DNA from: Methanospirillum lacunae
GTDB taxonomy: Archaea; Halobacteriota; Methanomicrobia; Methanomicrobiales; Methanospirillaceae
Length of the DNA: 64,000 nucleotides
Assembly (NCBI RefSeq): GCF_003173355.1
Contig: NZ_QGMY01000016.1
Span: 1 to 64,000 of the forward strand
Direction of reading: 5' to 3'
Of the stretch, positions 18,015 to 26,369 are shown piece after piece (position 1 is the first letter of the stretch; every line of letters starts with the position of its first letter). The notes beneath the pieces are model-generated. The model was given only the letters and a program-made list of their open reading frames with translations. It was not told the DNA's origin and made no database searches. Both the position numbers and the translations under genes were made by a program.

Positions 18015-19280
18015 ATGAGCCGGCGAGATCCCGATGAGGTGGATGCATACCTCCGGTCTTTTATTCTTGAAGATGACTCTTCAGGCCAGTGTACCTTTAG
18101 CGAGGGGACAACACTTCAGGATGTTATCTCAGTTTCAGGGGAAAAAATTACCAGGTACACAAATGAGTTCTGGACAGCGAGACAGAGACAGGCTGCCAGA
18201 GTTCATGAGATATCATATCGTGCCTGTTTCAAACCCCAACTTCCCAGGTTTTTCATTAAACTTCTGACAGAGCCGGGAGATCTTGTGTACGATCCATTTG
18301 CAGGAAGAGGAACAACACCTCTTGAAGCTGGTCTCCTTGGAAGAAAGGTTGTTGCAAATGATATCAACCCCCTATCCCGAATTCTTACAGTTCCACGTTT
18401 TTTTATCCCTGATCCCGCAGAAGTCAAAGCAAGGCTTCTTTCAATTCCATATATATCCGGGCTCAAGGTCGAACGTGATCTCTCCATGTTTTTTCATCCG
18501 GAGACTGAAGCAGAGATCCTTTCTCTTCGAACGTACATCCTGGCCCGTGAACATACTGGCAGTCTTGACCACCTGGACCAGTGGATTCGGATGGTTGCAA
18601 CCAATCGACTAACCGGACATTCCCCTGGTTTCTTCTCAGTATACACCCTCCCGCCAAACCAGGCAGTCTCACCCGAACGGCAGATCAAAATAAATGAGAC
18701 ACGGGGACAGCAACCCCCATACCGGAGTACCAGGGATATCATCCTGAAAAAAACCCGAATCCTTGTGAAGGATCTAACAAGACAAGAGATTCAAAACCTC
18801 CGTGAAGCAGGAGAAAAAATTCTGTTTATAACTGGGGATGCAAGACAGACATCTTCGATAGAGGAAAATTCTGTTCGTCTCACAGTCACATCACCTCCAT
18901 TTCTTGATATCGTTCAGTATTCTGCCGATAATTGGCTCAGGTGCTGGTTCAATGGTATTGATGAAGAAGAGATTGGATCAAAAATTACCAAACTCCCGAA
19001 AGTAACTGATTGGACTGATGTGATGCAGGGAGTTTTTCATGAACTCTACAGGATCACACAACCAGATGGATGGGTAGCCTTTGAAGTGGGAGAAGTGAGG
19101 AACCGGACAGTCATGCTTGATGAGGTTATTGTCCCGGTTGGGATGAATGCCGGGTTTACCTGTGTTGGAATTGTGGTGAACAGCCAGGAGTTTACCAAAA
19201 CCGCAAACATCTGGGGAGTATCAAACATGGAGATCGGCACCAATACCAACCGGATAGTGCTCTTTCAAAAAGAGGGATAA
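18015..19280 (+). CDS. DNA methyltransferase, amino type (probable N4-cytosine)
   Basis: A 421-residue S-adenosylmethionine-dependent methylase. The AdoMet motif DPFAGRGTT starts at residue 93 and the catalytic motif TSPPF is at 292-296. SPPF rather than DPPY favours N4-cytosine methylation. The motif order is AdoMet site first and catalytic site last with about 190 residues between, presumably holding target recognition. The ATG at 18015 is used; a frame from 17976 would run inside tfrB. No restriction endonuclease is adjacent, so it is an orphan methylase, probably co-transcribed with tfrAB. A tRNA- or rRNA-directed role cannot be excluded. Confidence 0.75.
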   Translation: MSRRDPDEVDAYLRSFILEDDSSGQCTFSEGTTLQDVISVSGEKITRYTNEFWTARQRQAARVHEISYRACFKPQLPRFFIKLLTEPGDLVYDPFAGRGTTPLEAGLLGRKVVANDINPLSRILTVPRFFIPDPAEVKARLLSIPYISGLKVERDLSMFFHPETEAEILSLRTYILAREHTGSLDHLDQWIRMVATNRLTGHSPGFFSVYTLPPNQAVSPERQIKINETRGQQPPYRSTRDIILKKTRILVKDLTRQEIQNLREAGEKILFITGDARQTSSIEENSVRLTVTSPPFLDIVQYSADNWLRCWFNGIDEEEIGSKITKLPKVTDWTDVMQGVFHELYRITQPDGWVAFEVGEVRNRTVMLDEVIVPVGMNAGFTCVGIVVNSQEFTKTANIWGVSNMEIGTNTNRIVLFQKEG

Positions 19281-19286
19281 ACCGGA

Positions 19287-20441
19287 TTAGTGGTTTACCA
19301 TCAGATAATCAAAGGCAGACAGAGCTGCTTTTGCCCCTTCACCGGCTGCAATGATAATCTGCTTGCCAAGAACAGCAGTAACATCACCAGCTGCAAAAAT
19401 ACCAGGAGCATTAGTCCGACAGTTGATATCGATGACAATCTCTTTTAGATAATTGAGGTTCACGAGTCCTTCCAGGAAACTGGTGTTTGGAATCCAGCCA
19501 ATCTCAGTGAAAAGACCATCGACTTTCAGCTCTTCGCTCTTCCCGGAGGATCGCTCGTTGATTACAATACCACTGAGCCGATCAGTTCCTTTGAATTCAG
19601 TCACCTCTGAACCGAGATGTATGATAATATTTGAACGGTTTTTGATCTTCTCCTCGTAAACCGCATCAGCTCGTATCTTGCTTCTGACAATTAGGTGCAC
19701 AGTTGTGGCAATATTACTCATCTCAATGGCAGTCTGCAGCGCCGAGTTCCCGCCACCAACAATAGCGACGACCCGTTCCTTGAAGAGCGGACCATCACAT
19801 GTGGCACATACTGATATTCCCCTGCCGGTAAACTCCTCCTCGCGCTCAAGCCCAAGACGTTTGGGTCTTTTGCCCTGGGCAAGGATGACGCTTTTCCCTT
19901 TGAACTGTTTTTCTGATGCGGTCTTAACCAGGTATCCACCGGTTGTAGGAAGAAGTGATGAAATCTGATCGAGCTCGATCTTGATATCGGTCTGCCTTAC
20001 CTGTTCCTCAAACTTTGACATCAGTTCATCGCCGGTGATCATCCGATAGCCCATGTAATTTTCAATATTCCAGCTTTCAAGAGCCTGACCGCCGATATCT
20101 TCAGAAATAACAATGGTTTTCAGATTCTTACGAGCACAGTACAGTGCCGCAGTCATTCCTGCCGGTCCTGCACCAGCGATGATAATATCGTAGACTGAAG
20201 ATTCATCACTGCTGCCAAACAATTCAGAGAGCCGGTTTGAATCAAAACCAACAATCACCTCATCATCAACAGTGATGACCGGCACCCCGTACTGGCCGGA
20301 CTTTTCAACCATCTCTTTTGCTGCCGTGCGATCGACACCAACATCAATACTTCGGTATTCAACCCCGTATCGATCCAGAAAGGCCTTGGCGAGTCGACAA
20401 TAAGGACAGTTCTGCGTTGAATAGACGGTCACCTGTGGCAT
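19287..20441 (-). CDS. Glutaredoxin-thioredoxin reductase fusion
   Basis: A 384-residue fusion. Residues 1-75 form a glutaredoxin-like domain with active site CPYC at 12-15 and the cis-proline region GVPVITV. Residues 83-384 form a thioredoxin-reductase-type flavoprotein with FAD motif GAGPAGMTAAL, redox pair CATC near residue 220, nucleotide motif GGGNSA and C-terminal GIFAAGDV. Electrons probably pass from a pyridine nucleotide or F420H2 through FAD and CATC to the tethered glutaredoxin. The nucleotide motif lacks the clear basic patch typical of NADPH use, so the donor is open. It is convergent with the methylase gene, 6 bases apart. Confidence 0.88.
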   Translation of the reverse strand: MPQVTVYSTQNCPYCRLAKAFLDRYGVEYRSIDVGVDRTAAKEMVEKSGQYGVPVITVDDEVIVGFDSNRLSELFGSSDESSVYDIIIAGAGPAGMTAALYCARKNLKTIVISEDIGGQALESWNIENYMGYRMITGDELMSKFEEQVRQTDIKIELDQISSLLPTTGGYLVKTASEKQFKGKSVILAQGKRPKRLGLEREEEFTGRGISVCATCDGPLFKERVVAIVGGGNSALQTAIEMSNIATTVHLIVRSKIRADAVYEEKIKNRSNIIIHLGSEVTEFKGTDRLSGIVINERSSGKSEELKVDGLFTEIGWIPNTSFLEGLVNLNYLKEIVIDINCRTNAPGIFAAGDVTAVLGKQIIIAAGEGAKAALSAFDYLMVNH

Positions 20442-20495
20442 ACAGGTGGATATGCAGTGGAAAGATATGAAGGTGCGGGAAAAAGGGAGTGACAG

Positions 20496-21005
20496 TTATG
20501 ATCGTCGCGCAAACAGTACCAGTGCAAGAAGGCCTGCAACAACAGGAGCACCAACCATGGGTGCTGCCTTTGTTGGTTCTGTTTTCGGGAGATCAGGAGT
20601 ATTGGTCTGCTGGGAAGGAGTGACCGATGCATCAATACTTCCGGATACACCGGGTGCAAAGGTCAAATCCAGACGTTGGGATTCACCGGCGTAGAGTTTG
20701 ACCTTCTGCGCTGCCTCCATTCCCTGAGCGCTGAAGATAATATACTGACCGATCTGCTTTTCTTCCCCATTTACTACAAGACGCTTGTCAAAGGTGTCTG
20801 AACCTCCATATACACCAGCATCGACAACTGTGATGTTCCCTACTTCAGTCCCGTTAATTTTGGCTGAAATGACAGTTCCTGCAGGTATAGGAGCACCATT
20901 GATCGTGGCGTTGCCATAGAACTCATACGGCAGTGGTGGAATTGCAGACACACTACTGACAATGAAGAACAGTGATACTAGAATTATTCCGGCTTTCAGA
21001 TACAT
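20496..21005 (-). CDS. Secreted protein with C-terminal membrane anchor
   Basis: A 169-residue protein with an N-terminal signal peptide (hydrophobic GIILVSLFFIVSSVSA), a beta-rich domain (about 20-130) starting PPLPYEFYG and holding N-glycosylation sequons at NGT and NIT. A Thr/Pro/Gln-rich linker leads to a C-terminal hydrophobic segment ending FARRS. That end resembles archaeal cell-surface anchors cut by archaeosortase-type enzymes, but no recognised tripeptide signal is clear. The ATG at 21005 is chosen because it starts the signal peptide. The role is unknown; neighbours are also exported proteins. Confidence 0.65.
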   Translation of the reverse strand: MYLKAGIILVSLFFIVSSVSAIPPLPYEFYGNATINGAPIPAGTVISAKINGTEVGNITVVDAGVYGGSDTFDKRLVVNGEEKQIGQYIIFSAQGMEAAQKVKLYAGESQRLDLTFAPGVSGSIDASVTPSQQTNTPDLPKTEPTKAAPMVGAPVVAGLLALVLFARRS

Positions 21006-21024
21006 GATATCAGCGTCCGAGTCT

Positions 21025-21038
21025 TTGCCAATTGGCAA
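21025..21038. promoter_or_regulatory. 14-bp perfect palindrome ahead of the anchored protein
   Basis: TTGCCAATTGGCAA is its own reverse complement. It lies 19 bases upstream of the ATG at 21005, between that gene and the cohesin-like gene. It could be an operator for a dimeric regulator; no direct evidence exists beyond symmetry and place. Confidence 0.35.
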
Positions 21039-21083
21039 GTCTCTCAGTACAATGGCACCCAGAAATAAATGGATTTGTCCCCT

Positions 21084-22055
21084 TCAGGGGGTAAGTTGTC
21101 CAGGTGCAGAGAGATAGATCCAATATCCTGCTCCCGGAACCAGCGGAGTCTTATCTGAATTTTGGCCTGAACCGCCTTTGATAATGGACTGCTGATACTG
21201 CTGATGTGCAGAATCAAACCCAACTACATAAGTCCAGTCAGACAAACATGCAAGAATATCAGACGCTGGTTTTTGGGCCATTCCGGGTGGTCCAAAAATA
21301 TTCCATCCTGATCCAAGAGACCGGGGCGATGTTGCTGGTCCCTGAACCCTGAGTGGAATGGTCAGTGCCTGTTCAGTGAAGATCCAGTACGCATTCATTG
21401 GAGAGAGAGCATCCTTCGGGCCGACGATGCTCCATCCCTTCTGGGCATCATAGGTAAAGACTGAGTGTCCGGCACTTGGAACATTTCTAAACACCTCTGC
21501 AGTATCTGTCCCTGGCTGCATGACCATCGGAATGCCAACAAAGTTCCAACCCGGTGTAAGTTGCAGGTTCAGAATCTGATCGCCACTGCTGCCCCCCACA
21601 GTTATCTGCCCGGGAATCGTCTGAGGAATGATTGCATTCCCGGCATCATCATCGAGTTGTTTAACCTCGATAACAATTTGGGTGCTTCCCGGTGATACCC
21701 CATTAAGGTTCAGGGTCGCGAGAAGGACATTTGTAGCTCCCGGAACAACGGCATCATTCATGTCCAGAGCCCTGATGGTATAGGCAGCCCCTTCACCATG
21801 TGAAGCATCAGAAAGAGTTGCCCATGCAGGGAATATTGCACCGGTAATTGATGCGATCTGCGGGCTTTGTGGGTACACCGAGAAAACATACCCGGAAAGG
21901 CCCTGGTCAGCAGAGTCAAGAGAGATTGTTGCAGTACTGCTCATCCCTATTCCTGATATTGAGGCGGGAGAGATGGTTATAGTAGATGCACTACTGAACG
22001 CAGAGCAAAAACCAGTAAGAAGCACAATTAATAACGCAAGGTACAATTTTTTCAT
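21084..22055 (-). CDS. Secreted cohesin-like protein
   Basis: A 323-residue exported protein. A signal peptide (about 1-23) is followed by a beta-sandwich domain at about 25-155 (TITISPASISGIG, then LSGYVFSVY and ATLNLNGVSPGST) that resembles type I cohesins. The C-terminal half holds two diverged copies of a domain opening L-x-x-GWN-x-x-G (about residues 165 and 245) and closing AYWI/GYWIY. The ATG overlaps the TGA of the upstream dockerin-bearing gene and has a GGAGG site seven bases away, so the two are translationally coupled. Cohesins bind dockerins, which suggests that the two products form a complex outside the cell. The cohesin call rests on pattern only. Confidence 0.6.
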   Translation of the reverse strand: MKKLYLALLIVLLTGFCSAFSSASTITISPASISGIGMSSTATISLDSADQGLSGYVFSVYPQSPQIASITGAIFPAWATLSDASHGEGAAYTIRALDMNDAVVPGATNVLLATLNLNGVSPGSTQIVIEVKQLDDDAGNAIIPQTIPGQITVGGSSGDQILNLQLTPGWNFVGIPMVMQPGTDTAEVFRNVPSAGHSVFTYDAQKGWSIVGPKDALSPMNAYWIFTEQALTIPLRVQGPATSPRSLGSGWNIFGPPGMAQKPASDILACLSDWTYVVGFDSAHQQYQQSIIKGGSGQNSDKTPLVPGAGYWIYLSAPGQLTP

Positions 22056-23866
22056 CGGGAAGCCTCCTCAAACAATGCGGTAATATCCCCATAATCCAGA
22101 ACTCCGTTTCCATTGAAATCAAAGGCCTGGTTTGGAAGGTTTGCTTTTATCCAGTCAAAGTTATTGAAGAGTATAGGTGGATCCTGCAAGTCAATCTTCC
22201 CATTTCCATTCAGGTCCTCATATTTTCCATCATGATTCGGATCACCCGGTATCTGAACAAACCCGGGAATCGCAACAAGGGTAGCATTTGATGAATTTGT
22301 CAGATTTGTGTGAGCAGTTGCATTTCCCGGAGTCTGATTGATAACTGGCGGGGGAATGACCAGTGTCTTGTTTTCAGAACTATTTACAGGGACCGGCGGC
22401 ATCGCCGGAGAAGAAGTGGCATTCAAGAAACCAGTACTGGTAGTATTATTTGCCAGATGTGGAATCGGTTGCTGGGTTACATTTGCGGCAATGAGAGGAA
22501 CTGAACCATTACCAGCACTCACATTACTTGCATTCACAGAAGCAGCCTGAACAGTTGCATTCGTTGAGATATTTCCGGTACTAATCTTAACTGCCCAGAG
22601 ATCACCATTGCCGATAATTCCATGAACATCGCCATCAGATGAACGTGTTGTTCCAACAACAGCCAGATTCCCATCCTGCATAAGCCTGCCCCAAGACCCG
22701 CTGTCATAATTACTTCCACCCATTGTCCGCTGCCAGATGAGGGCCCCATTTCCATCAATCTCAGAGGTCCAGAGATCTGCATCGCCATGATTACCCAGAA
22801 TATCACCATCTACAGAGAAGGTTTCCCCAACAAGGAAAGCCCCTCCTCTTGGAGATGATTCTATCTTCCAGACATTATCGCTGAAGTTTCCACCATATGT
22901 TTTCTCCCAGATCAAATTACCCTGGGATGAAAGCCGGAGAACCCAGATATCTCCTGCACCATGATTGAGATGAACATCACCATCTGAAGACGCTGTCACT
23001 CCGGCGACAAGGAGATCGCCACCCGGAAGTTCTACCAGGGAATGACCCCAGTCTAATTTCGAACCACCATATGATTTCTGCCAGAGGAGAGTACCGTTTG
23101 CATCAGTCTTTACAACCCAGAGATCACTGCTACCGTGATTTGAGGTTACATCTCCATCACTGGAGTAGGTATTTCCAGTCATGGCGTACCCACCATCTGA
23201 TGTCCTGATGATACTACTCCCGCTATCGCGCTTTGATCCACCAAACGTCTTCTGCCAAACAATTGACCCCGTTTGATTCAGGTGCAACATCCAGAGGTCA
23301 CCACCCCCATGATGGCCCGTCACATCACCATCATTGGACATAGTGTACCCCACCAGCATGTAACCACCATCAGGAGTCTGGATGATATCTCCACCTTCAT
23401 CAGTCATATTCCCCCCATAGACATGTTTCCAGACCGGTTCACCTGAGGATGTAAGTTTGATGACCCAGAGATCGCCGTTGTCATGATACCCAGAGATATC
23501 CCCGTTTGTTGATCCGGTTGTTCCAACAATGATGAAACTACCATCAGGGATGGCTTTTACCGAAAGACCATAATCAGATCCATTCCCACCATAGGCATGA
23601 TTCCAAAGAGGTTTTCCATCTGGGCCGAGCCGGACCACCCAGAGATCACCCTGACCTTTTGCTCCTGAAATATTGGCATCTTCAGAGTAAGCAATCCCGG
23701 TGATGATCATCCCATTGTCTGAAGTTGTATCAACGCTATATCCCCATTCCTCTGCAGACTGACCCCCAAGAGTCTGCTGCCAGATAATATCTCCCGGGAC
23801 TGCAGACACAATATGGATAAGCAGCAGGAAACCGCATATAAATAGCCCTGTGAACACCTGTTTCAT
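22052..23866 (-). CDS. Secreted seven-repeat beta-propeller protein with C-terminal dockerin
   Basis: A 604-residue exported protein. After the signal peptide come seven repeats of about 58 residues (roughly residues 28-430). Each opens W-Q/K-x-x-x-GG-x-x-x-D and carries a DGD-x-x-x-x-H-x-x-x-DLWV core, as expected for a seven-bladed propeller. A linker (about 430-540) is extremely rich in Asn, Ser and Thr and full of N-glycosylation sequons. The C-terminus is a type I dockerin with two calcium-loop segments, DPNHDGKYEDLNGNGKID and DFNGNGVLDYGDI. It precedes the cohesin-like gene with a 4-base overlap. It probably acts as a scaffold or adhesion unit; no catalytic domain is seen. Confidence 0.82.
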   Translation of the reverse strand: MKQVFTGLFICGFLLLIHIVSAVPGDIIWQQTLGGQSAEEWGYSVDTTSDNGMIITGIAYSEDANISGAKGQGDLWVVRLGPDGKPLWNHAYGGNGSDYGLSVKAIPDGSFIIVGTTGSTNGDISGYHDNGDLWVIKLTSSGEPVWKHVYGGNMTDEGGDIIQTPDGGYMLVGYTMSNDGDVTGHHGGGDLWMLHLNQTGSIVWQKTFGGSKRDSGSSIIRTSDGGYAMTGNTYSSDGDVTSNHGSSDLWVVKTDANGTLLWQKSYGGSKLDWGHSLVELPGGDLLVAGVTASSDGDVHLNHGAGDIWVLRLSSQGNLIWEKTYGGNFSDNVWKIESSPRGGAFLVGETFSVDGDILGNHGDADLWTSEIDGNGALIWQRTMGGSNYDSGSWGRLMQDGNLAVVGTTRSSDGDVHGIIGNGDLWAVKISTGNISTNATVQAASVNASNVSAGNGSVPLIAANVTQQPIPHLANNTTSTGFLNATSSPAMPPVPVNSSENKTLVIPPPVINQTPGNATAHTNLTNSSNATLVAIPGFVQIPGDPNHDGKYEDLNGNGKIDLQDPPILFNNFDWIKANLPNQAFDFNGNGVLDYGDITALFEEASR

Positions 23867-24073
23867 AGACCCTTAACCCCACATCTACAAAGATAGTTCT
23901 GAGGATATATGGGAAAAACTAATATCAAGGTTTCGTGAAGGCTTCAACTACTATTCTGTTCAATTGATCCTGCTTATTATTTTTTAAGATAAGATAGGAT
24001 TCGCGGAAGAATCTATTAAAGTGATATCGCAATGAACACAGCAGACAAAAAAAGAAAGTATGTATCTCCAGAT

Positions 24074-24883
24074 TTACGCGGTGAGATTGGATACAGTCTT
24101 GTTAATTACTTCTTTTACAGCGGTCTTGACAGGGGTGTTTGCTGGTTCTGTAACATTGGTTGCATTTACTGCAGAACTTGTAACATTTGCAGTTGCATTG
24201 GTCTTTGATACAGATTTCTTATCATCCTTGGTCTGATAGACGCCGGCACCAATAAAGTATGTTCCATCCACACTGGCAATGTAGGATACCTTATTCATGA
24301 CAGTTCCCTGTTTCAGTGGGTTTGCTTCCTGGTACTTGACAAAGCCAACACCCGGGATCTTTGCTACATCAACCATCTGCTGAACATAGCGAAGACCAGT
24401 TGAGTCAGTTGCGGAAATCATATTCTTTCCGACAGAGCCCAGGTCAAACGGAAGAGCTAGTGCCTTTCCATCATTGTCGTAGGCAAAGATGAACATCTTG
24501 TCGTTGGAAAACTGACTTGATGGGTTGTTAAAGGTAGTGAGAGCCACAGTCTTGCCGTTGTTAAGTGCAAACGTTCTGGCATCATTCACAAACTTCACTA
24601 AGGTATCATTAACAAGGTCAGGTTCCTTAGTTGAGACGTTTGCTGAAGTACCGTTGGTTGCATTTACCTTTGCAGACGGAGAAGTTGCATTAACTGCCTT
24701 ACCCGTAACATTCACACTAGTTGCTTCCTGAGCAGGAACAGCGGTCTTGTTTATGTCAAGGGCACCAGTCGCCTTTACAGTAGAATTGTTCACAGACTCC
24801 GCAAATGCTCCGGAGACGAGCAGGGAGACGAGAACCGTGAGGACACATCCAATCCAGAAGATTGATCTCATGCACCTATTCAT
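24074..24883 (-). CDS. Secreted cache-domain protein rich in glycosylation sequons
   Basis: A 269-residue exported protein. After the signal peptide (about 1-28) comes an Asn/Thr/Ala-rich segment, then a single-cache ligand-binding domain at about 90-225. Cache features are LVKFVNDARTFAL, the FIFAYDNDGKALA strand and YIASVDGTYFIGAGVY. The C-terminal tail is again Asn/Thr-rich. I count about 14 N-X-S/T sequons, nearly all in the two flanking segments. There is no membrane segment after the cache domain, so it is a free or wall-bound binding protein, unlike receptor-bound cache domains. A second Met at residue 5 is an alternative start; TATA-like CATATATACC lies close upstream. Confidence 0.75.
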   Translation of the reverse strand: MNRCMRSIFWIGCVLTVLVSLLVSGAFAESVNNSTVKATGALDINKTAVPAQEATSVNVTGKAVNATSPSAKVNATNGTSANVSTKEPDLVNDTLVKFVNDARTFALNNGKTVALTTFNNPSSQFSNDKMFIFAYDNDGKALALPFDLGSVGKNMISATDSTGLRYVQQMVDVAKIPGVGFVKYQEANPLKQGTVMNKVSYIASVDGTYFIGAGVYQTKDDKKSVSKTNATANVTSSAVNATNVTEPANTPVKTAVKEVINKTVSNLTA

Positions 24884-25037
24884 TCTCTACGAAGGTATAT
24901 ATGAATGATTGTCATCTATCAGCAACGAGAGAGATAAGCGGAAAAACAAAGGATCTATTCCGGTAAAATGCTTGTCAGAAAAATGTCATACAAAAAACCA
25001 ACAAAACTGAATCAGGATCACAAGTTAAAAAAATTAT

Positions 25038-25538
25038 TCAAAGGGAAATCTCTGACCACTTTGATCCTGGCACTCCACAGATGGGACAACTTCCCGGGGC
25101 TTTATCCAGAGCCACATTTCCACATACCGGGCATAAATAGACATGTTCTGCCTGGAGATCTTTTCCAGACTTAACCGCAGTAAGGGCTTTTTCATACAGA
25201 CCGGCATGAACCTGTTCAGCTTTCATCGCAAAGGTGAATGAGCGGGTAGCTTCAGTGTTTGCTTCTGCTTCTGACTCTTTAATAAATCCAGGATACATCT
25301 CGGTGAACTCTTCAGTCTCGCCAGCAACGGAGGCCACGAGATTGTCTGCGGTAGAGGATATCCCTAAAACAGAGAGATGCCTCTTTGCGTGAATGGCCTC
25401 AGCTTCTGAAGCCGCACGGAAGAGTTTTGCTACCTGAGGAAATCCTTCTTCTGCTGCTTTCTCAGAGAATGATGCATATTTCCGGTTTGCCTGAGATTCT
25501 CCGGCAAAACCTGCTTTCAGATTGTCCTTGGTTGCCAT
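25038..25538 (-). CDS. rbr: Rubrerythrin
   Basis: A 166-residue peroxide-reducing protein of anaerobes. The four-helix di-iron domain (about 1-130) shows the two E-x-x-H type helices (AEAIHAKRH and KAEQVHAGLYE) and further ligand glutamates. The C-terminus is a rubredoxin-like [Fe(SCys)4] site formed by CPVCG and CPICG. It is the first gene of a redox-defence island and is divergent from the RadC-like gene, 73 bases apart. Confidence 0.96.
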   Translation of the reverse strand: MATKDNLKAGFAGESQANRKYASFSEKAAEEGFPQVAKLFRAASEAEAIHAKRHLSVLGISSTADNLVASVAGETEEFTEMYPGFIKESEAEANTEATRSFTFAMKAEQVHAGLYEKALTAVKSGKDLQAEHVYLCPVCGNVALDKAPGSCPICGVPGSKWSEISL

Positions 25539-25611
25539 ACCGGATCATAATACAGATGGCCATAAATTAGTTCTGATTACCGAATGTTCGTACATATTCA
25601 TTTAAAGAAAA

Positions 25612-26340
25612 ATGAACCCAAGAACAGATCATTCACATCCATATGGATCAGATGACAACAGAGATATTATGAGGCGGATGCGGGATATTGAGGTTCATGA
25701 TCGTCCCAGAGAAAAGATGGTGCAAAAAGGGGCAGCATCTCTGGAAGATCATGAACTCATATCAGCCATTCTGGGTAAAGGAACACCAAATCGTGATATT
25801 ATTTCCATTTCAAAGGAAGTTGCAGATCTTTTAAAAAAAGAGGATTTTCCAAAGTATGAGCAGCTCATCAGAGTTGAAGGTATAGGACAGTCAAAGGCCT
25901 GTGTTCTTCTGGCATGTTTTGAAATTGCCCGAAGATATGGAAAAGCATCAGAGGAGCCTTTGATCAAAATTACCAGACCTCAAGACATTCTTCTGTTACC
26001 TGAGATCGCTGATATCAGAACAAAAAAGCAGGAGCATTTTCTGGTTGTAACTTTGAATGGTGCATCAGAGGTGATACGACCAAGGATTATTACAATGGGC
26101 CTGCTCAACCACAGTCTCGTCCATCCACGGGAAGTTTATTGTGATGCTATAACAGACCGGGCTGCTTCAATCATCTGTGTTCATAATCATCCTTCAGGCA
26201 ATCTTGAACCAAGTACACAAGATATCAGGATCACATCCCAACTTGCACAGGCAGGAACAATTTTAGGCATCCCCTTATTAGACCATATAATAATCTCAAA
26301 AACAGGAATTACATCACTGAAAGAAGGGGGGGTTTTATAA
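25612..26340 (+). CDS. RadC-like JAB/MPN-domain protein
   Basis: A 242-residue protein of the RadC/YicR family. An N-terminal helix-hairpin-helix region (about 65-110, VEGIGQSKACVLLAC) precedes a JAB/MPN metalloprotease-like domain with the metal motif HNHPSGNLEPSTQD and an upstream catalytic Glu. Bacterial RadC has no settled biochemical role despite an old link to DNA repair. Here it sits in an oxidative-stress island, between rubrerythrin and a flavoprotein, and ends 30 bases from the convergent flavoprotein stop. Confidence 0.9.
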   Translation: MNPRTDHSHPYGSDDNRDIMRRMRDIEVHDRPREKMVQKGAASLEDHELISAILGKGTPNRDIISISKEVADLLKKEDFPKYEQLIRVEGIGQSKACVLLACFEIARRYGKASEEPLIKITRPQDILLLPEIADIRTKKQEHFLVVTLNGASEVIRPRIITMGLLNHSLVHPREVYCDAITDRAASIICVHNHPSGNLEPSTQDIRITSQLAQAGTILGIPLLDHIIISKTGITSLKEGGVL

Positions 26341-26369
26341 TGTTCGTCAGAACAATCCCCAGATTATTC

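Noticed and set aside
18015-19280. Possible restriction-modification system
   Set aside because: No endonuclease or specificity subunit lies on either side; neighbours are tfrB and a redox enzyme.
22560-23790. CRISPR-like periodic DNA
   Set aside because: The 174-base period is diverged and in frame; it reflects protein repeats. No CRISPR-type direct repeats with unique spacers were seen anywhere.
24968-25174. A 68-codon plus-strand frame ahead of rubrerythrin's end
   Set aside because: Most of it runs antisense to rubrerythrin; composition and lack of motifs fit a chance frame.
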